From Hippasteria phrygiana (taxonomy: Eukaryota; Echinodermata; Asteroidea; Valvatida; Goniasteridae): a stretch of 64,000 nt of DNA. The stretch covers positions 4,340,001 through 4,404,000 of the forward strand of contig JAZGUH010000103.1 of NCBI GenBank assembly GCA_037893225.1, in the 5' to 3' direction. The notes below the pieces were generated by a model, which made no database searches, was not told the origin of the DNA, and saw nothing but the letters and a program-made list of their open reading frames with translations. Below are positions 9,118-23,900 of the stretch, piece after piece. Position 1 is the first letter of the stretch; the number at the start of each line of letters is the position of its first letter. The translations under genes were made by a program, and so were the position numbers.

Positions 9118-10989
9118 CCTGTTCATAATTGAATGGAATATTGACCAAATCCAGCAATTTTCACACGTATGGGTAGCTTAAATCTAGCGCAACAATTTGA
9201 GATCATCGCCAGCTTCACAGCGTTAGAACTCTTCGAGAAAATTCAAACCTCGCAACAAATTTCTTCCCATGAACTCTGTGTGCGTTCTCCCGTTTACTGC
9301 ATTGTGGCTGCTTAAAGTTTGCCAAATTTTCAGATGAACGCCCCTCTTTTCCCTGTTCATAATTGAATGGTATATTGACCAAATCCAGTAATGTTTACAC
9401 GTATGGGTAGCTTAGATATAGCGCAACAATTTCAGACCATCGCCAGCTTCACAGCGTTAGAACTCTTCGAGAAAATTCAAACCTCGCAACAAATTTCTTC
9501 CCATGAACACTGTGTGCGTTCTCCCGTTTACTGTATTGTAACTGTTTAACGTTTGCCACATTTTCAGATGAACGCCCCTCCTTTCCCTGTTCATAATTGA
9601 ATGGGATATTGACCAAATACAGCAATTTTCACACGTATGGGTAGCTTAGATCTAGCGCAACAATTTGAGACCATCGCCAGCTTCACAGCGTTAGAACTCT
9701 TCGAGAAAAATCAAACCTCGCATCAAATTTCTTCCTGTGAACTCTGTGTGCGTTCTGCCGTTTACTGCATTGTGACTGCTTAACGTTTGCCACATTTTCA
9801 GATGAACGCCCCTCCTTTCCCTGTTCATAATTGAATGGGATATTGACCAAATCTAGTAATTTTCACACGTATGGGTAGCTTAGATCTAGCGCAACAATTT
9901 CAGACCATCGCCAGCTTCATAGCGTGAGAACTCTTCGAAAAATTCAAACCTCGCACCTAATTTCTTCCTGTGAATTCTGTGTGCGTTCTTCCGTTTACTG
10001 CATTGTGACTGCTTAACGTTTGCCACATTTTCAGATGAACGCCCCTGCTTTCCCTGTTCATAATTGAATGGTATATTGACCACATCCAGTAATTTTTACA
10101 CGTATGGGTAGCTTAGATATAGCGCAACAATTTCAGACCATCGCCAGCTTCACAGCGTTAGAACTCTTCGAGAAAATTCAAACCTCGCAACAAATTTCTT
10201 TCTGTGAACTCTGTGTGCGTTCTTCCGTTTACTGCATTGTGACTGCTTAACGTTTGCCACATTTTCAGATGAACGCCCCTCCTTTCCCTGTTCATAATTG
10301 AATGGGATATTTACCAAATTCAGCAATTTTCACACGTATGGGTAGCTTAAATCTAGCGCAACAATTTGAGATCATCGCCAGCTTCACAGCGTTAGAACTC
10401 TTCGAGAAAATTCAAACCTCGCAACAAATTTCTTCCCATGAACTCTGTGTGCGTTCTCCCGTTTACTGCATTGTGGCTGCTTAACGTTTGCCAAATTTTC
10501 AGAAGAACGCCCCTCCTTTCCCTGTTCATAATTATATGGTATATTGACCAAATCCAGTAATTTTCACACGTATGGGTAGCTTAGATATATCGCAACAATT
10601 TCAGACCATCGCCAGCTTCACAGCGTTAGAACTCTTCGAGAAAATTCAAACCTCGCACCTAATTTCTTCCCGTGAACTCTGTGTGCGTTCTTCCGTTTAC
10701 TGCATTGTGACTGTTTAACGTTTGCCACATTTTCAGATGAACGCCCCTCCTTTCCCTGTTCATAATTGAATGGAATATTGACCAAATCCAGCAATTTTCA
10801 CACGTATGGGTAGCTTAAATCTAGCGCAACAATTTGAGATCATCGCCAGCTTCACAGCGTTAGAACTCTTCGAGAAAATTCAAACCTCGCAACAAATTTC
10901 TTCCCATGAACTCTGTGTGCGTTCTCCCGTTTACTGCATTGTGGCTGCTTAAAGTTTGCCAAATTTTCAGATGATACGCCCCTCCTTTC

Positions 10990-11207
10990 CCTGTTCATAA
11001 TTGAATGGTATATTGACCAAATCCAGTAATGTTTACACGTATGGGTAGCTTAGATATAGCGCAACAATTTCAGACCATCGCCAGCTTCACAGCGTTAGAA
11101 CTCTTCGAGAAAATTCAAAACTCGCAACAAATTTCTTCCGTTCTCCCGTTTACTGTATTGTAACTGTTTAACGTTTGCCACATTTTCAGATGAACGCCCC
11201 TCCTTTC
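10990..11207 (+). repeat. 218-bp monomer, class G with 16-base deletion
   Basis: The stretch catgaacactgtgtgc present in other G copies is missing after base 11139, so ttcttcc joins gttctcccg directly. The preceding F2 monomer (10755-10989) has an extra t (atgatacgcc) and is 235 bp. Deletion and insertion travel together in all three copies (here, about 39733-40185 and about 42992-43444). Confidence 0.92.
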
Positions 11208-14200
11208 CCTGTTCATAATTGAATGGGATATTGACCAAATACAGCAATTTTCACACGTATGGGTAGCTTAGATCTAGCGCAACAATTTGAGACCATCGCC
11301 AGCTTCACAGCGTTAGAACTCTTCGAGAAAAATCAAACCTCGCATCAAATTTCTTCCTGTGAACTCTGTGTGCGTTCTTCCGTTTACTGCATTGTGACTG
11401 CTTAACGTTTGCCACATTTTCAGATTCACGCCCCTCCTTTCCCTGTTCATAATTGAATGGGATATTGACCAAATCTAGTAATTTTCACACGTATGGGTAG
11501 CTTAGATCTAGCGCAACAATTTCAGACCATCGCCAGCTTCATAGCGTGAGAACTCTTCGAAAAATTCAAACCTCGCACCTAATTTCTTCCTGTGAATTCT
11601 GTGTGCGTTCTTCCGTTTACTGCATTGTGACTGCTTAACGTTTGCCACATTTTCAGATGAACGCCCCTGCTTTCCCTGTTCATAATTGAATGGTATATTG
11701 ACCACATCCAGTAATTTTTACACGTATGGGTAGCTTAGATATAGCGCAACAATTTCAGACCATCGCCAGCTTCACAGCGTTAGAACTCTTCGAGAAAATT
11801 CAAACCTCGCAACAAATTTCTTCCTGTGAACTCTGTGTGCGTTCTCCCGTTTACTGCATTGTGGCTGCTTAACGTTTGCCAAATTTTCAGATGAACGCCC
11901 CTCCTTTCCCTGTTCATAATTGAATGGTATATTGACCAAATCCAGTAATTTTTACACGTATGGGTAGCTTAGATATAGCGCAACAATTTCAGACCATCGC
12001 CAGCTTCACAGCGTTAGAACTCTTCGAGAAAATTCAAACCTCGCAACAAATTTCTTCCTGTGAACTCTGTGTGCGTTCTCCCGTTTACTGCATTGTGGCT
12101 GCTTAACGTTTGCCAAATTTTCAGAAGAACGCCCCTCCTTTCCCTGTTCATAATTATATGGTATATTGACCAAATCCAGTAATTTTCACACGTATGGGTA
12201 GCTTAGATATAGCGCAACAATTTCAGACCATCGCCAGCTTCACAGCGTTAGAACTCTTCGAGAAAATTCAAACCTCGCACCTAATTTCTTCCCGTGAACT
12301 CTGTGTGCGTTCTTCCGTTTACTGCATTGTGACTGTTTAACGTTTGCCACATTTTCAGATGAACGCCCCTCCTTTCCCTGTTCATAATTGAATGGAATAT
12401 TGACCAAATCCAGCAATTTTCACACGTATGGGTAGCTTAAATCTAGCGCAACAATTTGAGATCATCGCCAGCTTCACAGCGTTAGAACTCTTCGAGAAAA
12501 TTCAGACCTCGCAACAAATTTCTTCCCATGAACTCTGTGTGCGTTCTCCCGTTTACTGCATTGTGGCTGCTTAAAGTTTGCCAAATTTTCAGATGAACGC
12601 CCCTCCTTTCCCTGTTCATAATTGAATGGTATATTGACCAAATCCAGTAATGTTTACACGTATAGGTAGCTTAGATATAGCGCAACAATTTCAGACCATC
12701 GCCAGCTTCACAGCGTTAGAACTCTTCGAGAAAATTCAAAACTCGCAACAAATTTCTTCCCATGAACACTGTGTGCGTTCTCCCGTTTACTGTATTGTAA
12801 CTGTTTAACGTTTGCCACATTTTCAGATGAACGCCCCTCCTTTCCCTGTTCATAATTAAATGGGATATTGACCAAATACAGCAATTTTCACACGTATGGG
12901 TAGCTTAGATCTAGCGCAACAATTTGAGACCATCGCCAGCTTCACAGCGTTAGAACTCTTCGAGAAAAATCAAACCTCGCATCAAATTTCTTCCTGTGAA
13001 CTCTGTGTCCGTTCTTCCGTTTACTGCATTGTGACTGCTTAACGTTTGCCACATTTTCAGATGAACGCCCCTCCTTTCCCTGTTCATAATTGAATGGGAT
13101 ATTGACCAAATCTAGTAATTTTCACACGTATGGGTAGCTTAGATCTAGCGCAACAATTTCAGACCATCGCCAGCTTCATAGCGTGAGAACTCTTCGAAAA
13201 ATTCAAACCTCGCACCTAATTTCTTCCTGTGAATTCTGTGTGCGTTCTTCCGTTTACTGCATTGTGACTGCTTAACGTTTGCCACATTTTCAGATGAACG
13301 CCCCTGCTTTCCCTGTTCATAATTGAATGGTATATTGACCACATCCAGTAATTTTTACACGTATGGGTAGCTTAGATATAGCGCAACAATTTCAGACCAT
13401 CGCCAGCTTCACAGCGTTAGAACTCTTCGAGAAAATTCAAACCTCGCAACAAATTTCTTTCTGTGAACTCTGTGTGCGTTCTTCCGTTTACTGCATTGTG
13501 ACTGCTTAACGTTTGCCACATTTTCAGATGAACGCCCCTCCTTTCCCTGTTCATAATTGAATGGGATATTTACCAAATTCAGCAATTTTCACACGTATGG
13601 GTAGCTTAAATCTAGCGCAACAATTTGAGATCATCGCCAGCTTCACAGCGTTAGAACTCTTCGAGAAAATTCAAACCTCACAACAAATTTCTTCCCATGA
13701 ACTCTGTGTGCGTTCTCCCGTTTACTGCATTGTGGCTGCTTAACGTTTGCCAAATTTTCAGATGAACGCCCCTCCTTTCCCTGTTCATAATTGAATGGTA
13801 TATTGACCAAATCCAGTAATTTTTACACGTATGGGTAGCTTAGATATAGCGCAACAATTTCAGACCATCGCCAGCTTCACAGCGTTAGAACTCTTCGAGA
13901 AAATTCAAACCTCGCAACAAATTTCTTCCCATGAACTCTGTGTGCGTTCTCCCGTTTACTGCATTGTGGCTGCTTAACGTTTGCCAAATTTTCAGAAGAA
14001 CGCCCCTCCTTTCCCTGTTCATAATTATATGGTATATTGACCAAATCCAGTAATTTTCACACGTATGGGTAGCTTAGATATAGCGCAACAATTTCAGACC
14101 ATCGCCAGCTTCACAGCGTTAGAACTCTTCCAGAAAATTCAAACCTCGCACCTAATTTCTTCCCGTGAACTCTGTGTGCGTTCTTCCGTTTACTGCATTG

Positions 14201-16539
14201 TGACTGTTTAACGTTTGCCACATTTTCAGATGAACGCCCCTCCTTTCCCTGTTCATAATTGAATGGAATATTGACCAAATCCAGCAATTTTCACACGTAT
14301 GGGTAGCTTAAATCTAGCGCAACAATTTGAGATCATCGCCAGCTTCACAGCGTTAGAACTCTTCGTGAAAATTCAGACCTCGCAACAAATTTCTTCCCAT
14401 GAACTCTGTGTGCGTTCTCCCGTTTACTGCATTGTGGCTGCTTAAAGTTTGCCAAATTTTCAGATGAACGCCCCTCCTTTCCCTGTTCATAATTGAATGG
14501 TATATTGACCAAATCCAGTAATGTTTACACGTATGGGTAGCTTAGATATAGCGCAACAATTTCAGACCATCGCCAGCTTCACAGCGTTAGAACTCTTCGA
14601 GAAAATTCAAAACTCGCAACAAATTTCTTCCCATGAACACTGTGTGCGTTCTCCCGTTTACTGTATTGTAACTGTTTAACGTTTGCCACATTTTCAGATG
14701 AACGCCCCTCCTTTCCCTGTTCATAATTAAATGGGATATTGACCAAATACAGCAATTTTCACACGTATGGGTAGCTTAGATCTAGCGCAACAATTTGAGA
14801 CCATCGCCAGCTTCACAGCGTTAGAACTCTTCGAGAAAAATCAAACCTCGCATCAAATTTCTTCCTGAGAACTCTGTGTGCGTTCTTCCGTTTACTGCAT
14901 TGTGACTGCTTAACGTTTGCCACATTTTCAGATTCACGCCCCTCCTTTCCCTGTTCATAATTGAATGGGATATTGACCAAATCTAGTAATTTTCACACGT
15001 ATGGGTAGCTTAGATCTAGCGCAACAATTTCAGACCATCGCCAGCTTCATAGCGTGCGAACTCTTCGAAAAATTCAAACCTCGCACCTAATTTCTTCCTG
15101 TGAATTCTGTGTGCGTTCTTCCGTTTACTGCATTGTGACTGCTTAACGTTTGCCACATTTTCAGATGAACGCCCCTGCTTTCCCTGTTCATAATTGAATG
15201 GTATATTGACCACATCCAGTAATTTGTACACGTATGGGTAGCTAAGATATAGCGCAACAATTTCAGACCATCGCCAGCTTCACAGCGTTAGAACTCTTCG
15301 AGAAAATTCAAACCTCGCAACAAATTTCTTTCTGTGAACTTTGTGTGCGTTCTTCCGTTTACTGCATTGTGACTGCTTAACGTTTGCCACATTTTCAGAT
15401 GAACGCCCCTCCTTTCCCTGTTCATAATTGAATGGGATATTTACCAAATTCAGTAATTGTTACACGTATGGGTAGCTTAGATATAGCGCAACAATTTCAG
15501 ACCATCGCCAGCTTCACAGCGTTAGAACTCTTCGAGAAAATTCAAACCTCGCAACAAATTTCTTCCCATGAACTCTGTGTGCGTTCTCCCGTTTACTGCA
15601 TTGTGGCTGCTTTACGTTTGCCAAATTTTCAGATGAACGCCCCTCCTTTCCCTGTTCATAATTGAATGGTATATTGACCAAATCCAGTAATGTTTACACG
15701 TATGGGTAGCTTAGATATAGCGCAACAATTTCAGATCATCGCCAGCTTCACAGCGTTAGAACTCTTCGAGAAAATTCAAACCTCGCAACAAATTTCTTCC
15801 CATGAACTCTGTGTGCGTTCTCCCGTTTACTGCATTGTGGCTGCTTAACGTTTGCCAAATTTTCAGATGAACGCCCCTCCTTTCCCTGTTCATAATTGAA
15901 TGGTATATTGACCAAATCCAGTAATTTTTACACGTATGGGTAGCTTAGATATAGCGCAACAATTTCAGACCATCGCCAGCTTCACAGCGTTAGAACTCTT
16001 CGAGAAAATTCAAACCTCGCAACAAATTTCTTCCCATGAACTCTGTGTGCGTTCTCCCGTTTACTGCATTGTGGCTGCTTTACGTTTGCCAAATTTTCAG
16101 ATGAACGCCCCTCCTTTCCCTGTTCATAATTGAATGGGATATTGACCAAATACAGCAATTTTCACACGTATGGGTAGCTTAGATCTAGCGCAACAATTTG
16201 AGACCATCGCCAGCTTCGCAGCGTTAGAACTCTTCGAGAAAAATCAAACCTCGCATCAAATTTCTTCCTGTGAACTCTGTGTGCGTTCTTCCGTTTACTG
16301 CATTGTGACTGCTTAACGTTTGCCACATTTTCAGATTCACGCCCCTCCTTTCCCTGTTCATAATTGAATGGGATATTGACCAAATCTAGTAATTTTCACA
16401 CGTATGGGTAGCTTAGATCTAGCGCAACAATTTCAGACCATCGCCAGCTTCATAGCGTGAGAACTCTTCGAAAAATTCAAACCTCGCACCTAATTTCTTC
16501 CTGTGAATTCTGTGTGCGTTCTTCCGTTTACTGCATTGT

Positions 16540-19500
16540 GACTGCTTAACGTTTGCCACATTTTCAGATGAACGCCCCTGCTTTCCCTGTTCATAATTGA
16601 ATGGTATATTGACCACATCCAGTAATTTTTACACGTATGGGTAGCTTAGATATAGCGCAACAATTTCAGACCATCGCCAGCTTCACAGCGTTAGAACTCT
16701 TCGAGAAAATTCAAACCTCGCAACAAATTTCTTTCTGTGAACTCTGTGTGCGTTCTTCCGTTTACTGCATTGTGACTGCTTAACGTTTGCCACATTTTCA
16801 GATGAACGCCCCTCCTTTCCCTGTTCATAATTGAATGGGATATTTACCAAATTCAGCAATTTTCACACGTATGGGTAGCTTAAATCTAGCGCAACAATTT
16901 GAGATCATCGCCAGCTTCACAGCGTTAGAACTCTTCGAGAAAATTCAAACCTCGCAACAAATTTCTTCCCATGAACTCTGTGTGCGTTCTCCCGTTTACT
17001 GCATTGTGGCTGCTTAACGTTTGCCAAATGTTCAGATGAACGCCCCTCCTTTCCCTGTTCATAATTGAATGGTATATTGACCAAATCCAGTAATTTTTAC
17101 ACGTATGGGTAGCTTAGATATAGCGCAACAATTTCAGACCATCGCCAGCTTCACAGCGTTAGAACTCTTCGAGAAAATTCAAACCTCGCAACAAATTTCT
17201 TCCCATGAACTCTGTGTGCGTTCTCCCGTTTACTGCATTGTGGCTGCTTTACGTTTGCCAAATTTTCAGATGAACGCCCCTCCTTTCCCTGTTCATAATT
17301 GAATGGTATATTGACCAAATCCAGTAATGTTTACACGTATGGGTAGCTTAGATATAGCGCAACAATTTCAGACCATCGCCAGCTTCACAGCGTTAGAACT
17401 CTTCGAGAAAATTCAAAACTCGCAACAAATTTCTTCCCATGAACACTGTGTGCGTTCTCCCGTTTACTGTATTGTAACTGTTTAACGTTTGCCACATTTT
17501 CAGATGAACGCCCCTCCTTTCCCTGTTCATAATTGAATGGGATATTGACCAAATACAGCAATTTTCACACGTATGGGTAGCTTAGATCTAGCGCAACAAT
17601 TTGAGACCATCGCCAGCTTCACAGCGTTAGAACTCTTCGAGAAAAATCAAACCTCGCATCAAATTTCTTCCTGTGAACTCTGTGTGCGTTCTTCCGTTTA
17701 CTGCATTGTGACTGCTTAACGTTTGCCACATTTTCAGATTCACGCCCCTCCTTTCCCTGTTTATAATTGAATGGGATATTGACCAAATCTAGTAATTTTC
17801 ACACGTATGGGTAGCTTAGATCTAGCGCAACAATTTCAGACCATCGCCAGCTTCATAGCGTGAGAACTCTTCGAAAAATTCAAACCTCGCACCTAATTTC
17901 TTCCTGTGAATTCTGTGTGCGTTCTTCCGTTTACTGCATTGTGACTGCTTAACGTTTGCCACATTTTCAGATGAACGCCCCTGCTTTCCCTGTTCATAAT
18001 TGAATGGTATATTGACCACATCCAGTAATTTTTACACGTATGGGTAGCTTAGATATAGCGCAACAATTTCAGACCATCGCCAGCTTCACAGCGTTAGAAC
18101 TCTTCGAGAAAATTCAAACCTCGCAACAAATTTCTTTCTGTGAACTCTGTGTGCGTTCTTCCGTTTACTGCATTGTGACTGCTTAACGTTTGCCACATTT
18201 TCAGATGAACGCCCCTCCTTTCCCTGTTCATAATTGAATTGGATATTTACCAAATTCAGCAATTTTCACACGTATGGGTAGCTTAAATCTAGCGCAACAA
18301 TTTGAGATCATCGCCAGCTTCACAGCGTTAGAACTCTTCGAGAAAATTCAAACCTCGCAACAAATTTCTTCCCATGAACTCTGTGTGCGTTCTCCCGTTT
18401 ACTGCATTGTGGCTGCTTAAAGTTTGCCAAATTTTCAGATGAACGCCCCTCCTTTCCCTGTTCATAATTGAATGGTATATTGACCAAATCCAGTAATGTT
18501 TACACGTATGGGTAGCTTAGATATAGCGCAACAATTTCAGACCATCGCCAGCTTCACAGCGTTAGAACTCTTCGAGAACATTCAAAACTCGCAACAAATT
18601 TCTTCCCATGAACTCTGTGTGCGTTCTCCCGTTTACTGTATTGTAACTGTTTAACGTTTGCCAAATTTTCAGATGAACGCCCCTCCTTTCCCTGTTCATA
18701 ATTGAATGGTATATTGACCAAATCCAGTAATTTTTACACGTATGGGTAGCTTAGATATAGCGCAACAATTTCAGACCATCGCCAGCTTCACAGCGTTAGA
18801 ACTCTTCGAGAAAATTCAAACCTCGCAACAAATTTCTTTCTGTGAACTCTGTGTGCGTTCTTCCGTTTACTGCATTGTGACTGCTTAACGTTTGCCACAT
18901 TTTCAGATGAACGCCCCTCCTTTCCCTGTTCATAATTGAATGAGATATTGACCAAATCCAGTAATTTTCACACGTATGGGTAGCTTAGATATAGCGCAAC
19001 AATTTCAGACCATCGCCAGCTTCACAGCGTTAGAACTCTTCGAGAAAATTCAAAACTCGCAACAAATTTCTTCCCATGAACACTGTGTGCGTTCTCCCGT
19101 TTACTGTATTGTAACTGTTTAACGTTTGCCACATTTTCAGATGAACGCCCTTCCTTTCCCTGTTCATAATTGAATGGGATATTGACCAAATACAGCAATT
19201 TTCACACGTATGGGTAGCTTAGATCTAGCGCAACAATTTGAGACCATCGCCAGCTTCACAGCGTTAGAACTCTTCGAGAAAAATCAAACCTCGCATCAAA
19301 TTTCTTCCTGTGAACTCTGTGTGCGTTCTTCCGTTTACTGCATTGTGACTGCTTAACGTTTGCCACATTTTCAGATTCACGCCCCTCCTTTCCCTGTTCA
19401 TAATTGAATGGGATATTGACCAAATCTAGTAATTTTCACACGTATGGGTAGCTTAGATCTAGCGCAACAATTTCAGACCATCGCCAGCTTCATAGCGTGA

Positions 19501-20983
19501 GAACTCTTCGAAAAATTCAAACCTCGCACCTAATTTCTTCCTGTGAATTCTGTGTGCGTTCTTCCGTTTACTGCATTGTGACTGCTTAACGTTTGCCACA
19601 TTTTCAGATGAACGCCCCGGCTTTCCCTGTTCATAATTGAATGGTATATTGACCAAATCCAGTAATTTTTACACGTATGGGTAGCTTAGATATAGCGCAA
19701 CAATTTCAGACCATCGCCAGCTTCACAGCGTTAGAACTCTTCGAGAAAATTCAAACCTCGCAACAAATTTCTTTCTGTGAACTCTGTGTGCGTTCTTCCG
19801 TTTACTGCATTGTGACTGCTTAACGTTTGCCACATTTTCAGATGAACGCCCCTCCTTTCCCTGTTCATAATTGAATGGGATATTTACCAAATTCAGCAAT
19901 TTTCACACGTATGGGTAGCTTAAATCTAGCGCAACAATTTGAGATCATCGCCAGCTTCACAGCGTTAGAACTCTTCGAGAAAATTCAAACCTCGCAACAA
20001 ATTTCTTCCCATGAACTCTGTGTGCGTTCTCCCGTTTACTGCATTGTGCCTGCTTAACGTTTGCCAAATTTTCAGATGAACGCCCCTCCTTTCCCTGTTC
20101 ATAATTGAATGGTATATTGACCAAATCCAGTAATTTTTACACGTATGGGTAGCTTAGATATAGCGCAACAATTTCAGACCATCGCCAGCTTCACAGCGTT
20201 AGAACTCTTCGAGAAAATTCAAACCTCTCAACAAATTTCTTCCCATGAACTCTGTGTGCGTTCTCCCGTTTACTGCATTGTGGCTGCTTAACGTTTGCCA
20301 AATTTTCAGATGAACGCCCCTCCTTTCCCTGTTCATAATTGAATGGTATATTGACCAAATCCAGTAATTTTTACACGTATGGGTAGCTTAGATATAGCGC
20401 AACAATTTCAGACCATCGCCAGCTTCACAGCGTTAGAACTCTTCCAGAAAATTCAAACCTCGCAACAAATTTCTTCCTGTGAACTCTGTGTGCGTTCTCC
20501 CGTTTACTGCATTGTGGCTGCTTAACGTTTGCCAAATTTTCAGAAGAACGCCCCTCCTTTCCCTGTTCATAATTATATGGTATATTGACCAAATCCAGTA
20601 ATTTTCACACGTATGGGTAGCTTAGATATAGCGCAACAATTTCAGACCATCGCCAGCTTCACAGCGTTAGAACTCTTCGAGAAAGTTCAAAACTCGCAAC
20701 AAATTTCTTCCCATGAACACTGTGTGCGTTCTCCCGTTTACTGTATTGTAACTGTTTAACGTTTGCCACATTTTCAGATGAACGCCCCTCCTTTCCCTGT
20801 TCATAATTGAATGGGATATTGACCAAATACAGCAATTTTCACACGTATGGGTAGCTTAGATCTAGCGCAACAATTTGAGACCATCGCCAGCTTCACAGCG
20901 TTAGAACTCTTCGAGAAAAATCAAACCTCGCATCAAATTTCTTCCTGTGAACTCTGTGTGCGTTCTTCCGTTTACTGCATTGT
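16540..20983 (+). repeat. 4,444-bp tandem duplication, copy 1 (19 monomers)
   Basis: It contains two class D monomers (17756, 19393) and a run of private marks: ccaaatgttcag near 17025, ctgtttataatt near 17758, gaattgg near 18238, tgagatattg near 18941, gcccttcc near 19148, gtgcctgc near 20046, cctctcaac near 20225 and cttccag near 20440. Each recurs 4,444 bases later. The junction with copy 2 lies between 20954 and 21012, inside a monomer with a C head and a D2 tail; boundaries are placed at its midpoint. Confidence 0.92.
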
Positions 20984-23900
20984 GACTGCTTAACGTTTGC
21001 CACATTTTCAGATGAACGCCCCTGCTTTCCCTGTTCATAATTGAATGGTATATTGACCACATCCAGTAATTTTTACACGTATGGGTAGCTTAGATATAGC
21101 GCAACAATTTCAGACCATCGCCAGCTTCACAGCGTTAGAACTCTTCGAGAAAATTCAAACCTCGCAACAAATTTCTTTCTGTGAACTCTGTGTGCGTTCT
21201 TCCGTTTACTGCATTGTGACTGCTTAACGTTTGCCACATTTTCAGATGAACGCCCCTCCTTTCCCTGTTCATAATTGAATGGGATATTTACCAAATTCAG
21301 CAATTTTCACACGTATGGGTAGCTTAAATCTAGCGCAACAATTTGAGATCATCGCCAGCTTCACAGCGTTAGAACTCTTCGAGAAAATTCAAACCTCGCA
21401 ACAAATTTCTTCCCATGAACTCTGTGTGCGTTCTCCCGTTTACTGCATTGTGGCTGCTTAACGTTTGCCAAATGTTCAGATGAACGCCCCTCCTTTCCCT
21501 GTTCATAATTGAATGGTATATTGACCAAATCCAGTAATTTTTACACGTATGGGTAGCTTAGATATAGCGCAACAATTTCAGACCATCGCCAGCTTCACAG
21601 CGTTAGAACTCTTCGAGAAAATTCAAACCTCGCAACAAATTTCTTCCCATGAACTCTGTGTGCGTTCTCCCGTTTACTGCATTGTGGCTGCTTTACGTTT
21701 GCCAAATTTTCAGATGAACGCCCCTCCTTTCCCTGTTCATAATTGAATGGTATATTGACCAAATCCAGTAATGTTTACACGTATGGGTAGCTTAGATATA
21801 GCGCAACAATTTCAGACCATCGCCAGCTTCACAGCGTTAGAACTCTTCGAGAAAATTCAAAACTCGCAACAAATTTCTTCCCATGAACACTGTGTGCGTT
21901 CTCCCGTTTACTGTATTGTAACTGTTTAACGTTTGCCACATTTTCAGATGAACGCCCCTCCTTTCCCTGTTCATAATTGAATGGGATATTGACCAAATAC
22001 AGCAATTTTCACACGTATGGGTAGCTTAGATCTAGCGCAACAATTTGAGACCATCGCCAGCTTCACAGCGTTAGAACTCTTCGAGAAAAATCAAACCTCG
22101 CATCAAATTTCTTCCTGTGAACTCTGTGTGCGTTCTTCCGTTTACTGCATTGTGACTGCTTAACGTTTGCCACATTTTCAGATTCACGCCCCTCCTTTCC
22201 CTGTTTATAATTGAATGGGATATTGACCAAATCTAGTAATTTTCACACGTATGGGTAGCTTAGATCTAGCGCAACAATTTCAGACCATCGCCAGCTTCAT
22301 AGCGTGAGAACTCTTCGAAAAATTCAAACCTCGCACCTAATTTCTTCCTGTGAATTCTGTGTGCGTTCTTCCGTTTACTGCATTGTGACTGCTTAACGTT
22401 TGCCACATTTTCAGATGAACGCCCCTGCTTTCCCTGTTCATAATTGAATGGTATATTGACCACATCCAGTAATTTTTACACGTATGGGTAGCTTAGATAT
22501 AGCGCAACAATTTCAGACCATCGCCAGCTTCACAGCGTTAGAACTCTTCGAGAAAATTCAAACCTCGCAACAAATTTCTTTCTGTGAACTCTGTGTGCGT
22601 TCTTCCGTTTACTGCATTGTGACTGCTTAACGTTTGCCACATTTTCAGATGAACGCCCCTCCTTTCCCTGTTCATAATTGAATTGGATATTTACCAAATT
22701 CAGCAATTTTCACACGTATGGGTAGCTTAAATCTAGCGCAACAATTTGAGATCATCGCCAGCTTCACAGCGTTAGAACTCTTCGAGAAAATTCAAACCTC
22801 GCAACAAATTTCTTCCCATGAACTCTGTGTGCGTTCTCCCGTTTACTGCATTGTGGCTGCTTAAAGTTTGCCAAATTTTCAGATGAACGCCCCTCCTTTC
22901 CCTGTTCATAATTGAATGGTATATTGACCAAATCCAGTAATGTTTACACGTATGGGTAGCTTAGATATAGCGCAACAATTTCAGACCATCGCCAGCTTCA
23001 CAGCGTTAGAACTCTTCGAGAACATTCAAAACTCGCAACAAATTTCTTCCCATGAACTCTGTGTGCGTTCTCCCGTTTACTGTATTGTAACTGTTTAACG
23101 TTTGCCAAATTTTCAGATGAACGCCCCTCCTTTCCCTGTTCATAATTGAATGGTATATTGACCAAATCCAGTAATTTTTACACGTATGGGTAGCTTAGAT
23201 ATAGCGCAACAATTTCAGACCATCGCCAGCTTCACAGCGTTAGAACTCTTCGAGAAAATTCAAACCTCGCAACAAATTTCTTTCTGTGAACTCTGTGTGC
23301 GTTCTTCCGTTTACTGCATTGTGACTGCTTAACGTTTGCCACATTTTCAGATGAACGCCCCTCCTTTCCCTGTTCATAATTGAATGAGATATTGACCAAA
23401 TCCAGTAATTTTCACACGTATGGGTAGCTTAGATATAGCGCAACAATTTCAGACCATCGCCAGCTTCACAGCGTTAGAACTCTTCGAGAAAATTCAAAAC
23501 TCGCAACAAATTTCTTCCCATGAACACTGTGTGCGTTCTCCCGTTTACTGTATTGTAACTGTTTAACGTTTGCCACATTTTCAGATGAACGCCCTTCCTT
23601 TCCCTGTTCATAATTGAATGGGATATTGACCAAATACAGCAATTTTCACACGTATGGGTAGCTTAGATCTAGCGCAACAATTTGAGACCATCGCCAGCTT
23701 CACAGCGTTAGAACTCTTCGAGAAAAATCAAACCTCGCATCAAATTTCTTCCTGTGAACTCTGTGTGCGTTCTTCCGTTTACTGCATTGTGACTGCTTAA
23801 CGTTTGCCACATTTTCAGATTCACGCCCCTCCTTTCCCTGTTCATAATTGAATGGGATATTGACCAAATCTAGTAATTTTCACACGTATGGGTAGCTTAG

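Larger units (their letters stand above)
8640..16119 (+). repeat. Seven- and eight-monomer units, left copy of a dispersed block
   Basis: Class D starts at 9820, 11442, 13079, 14950 and 16353, giving units of 1,622, 1,637, 1,871 and 1,403 bases. The first unit is D, E, F, I, F2 (with +1 base), a 218-bp G, then C. This block shares private changes with 37.6-48.8 kb: the 4-base deletion after 8980, the +1 base near 10973, the 16-base deletion after 11139, acgtatagg near 12660, attaaatgg at 12854 and 14727, cttccag near 14130, cttcgtg near 14364, cctgagaactc near 14866 and aatttgtacac near 15222. At about 15449-15455 an F head joins an A body (attcag to taattgtt), apparently deleting one monomer compared with 47653-48120. 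Confidence 0.85.
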
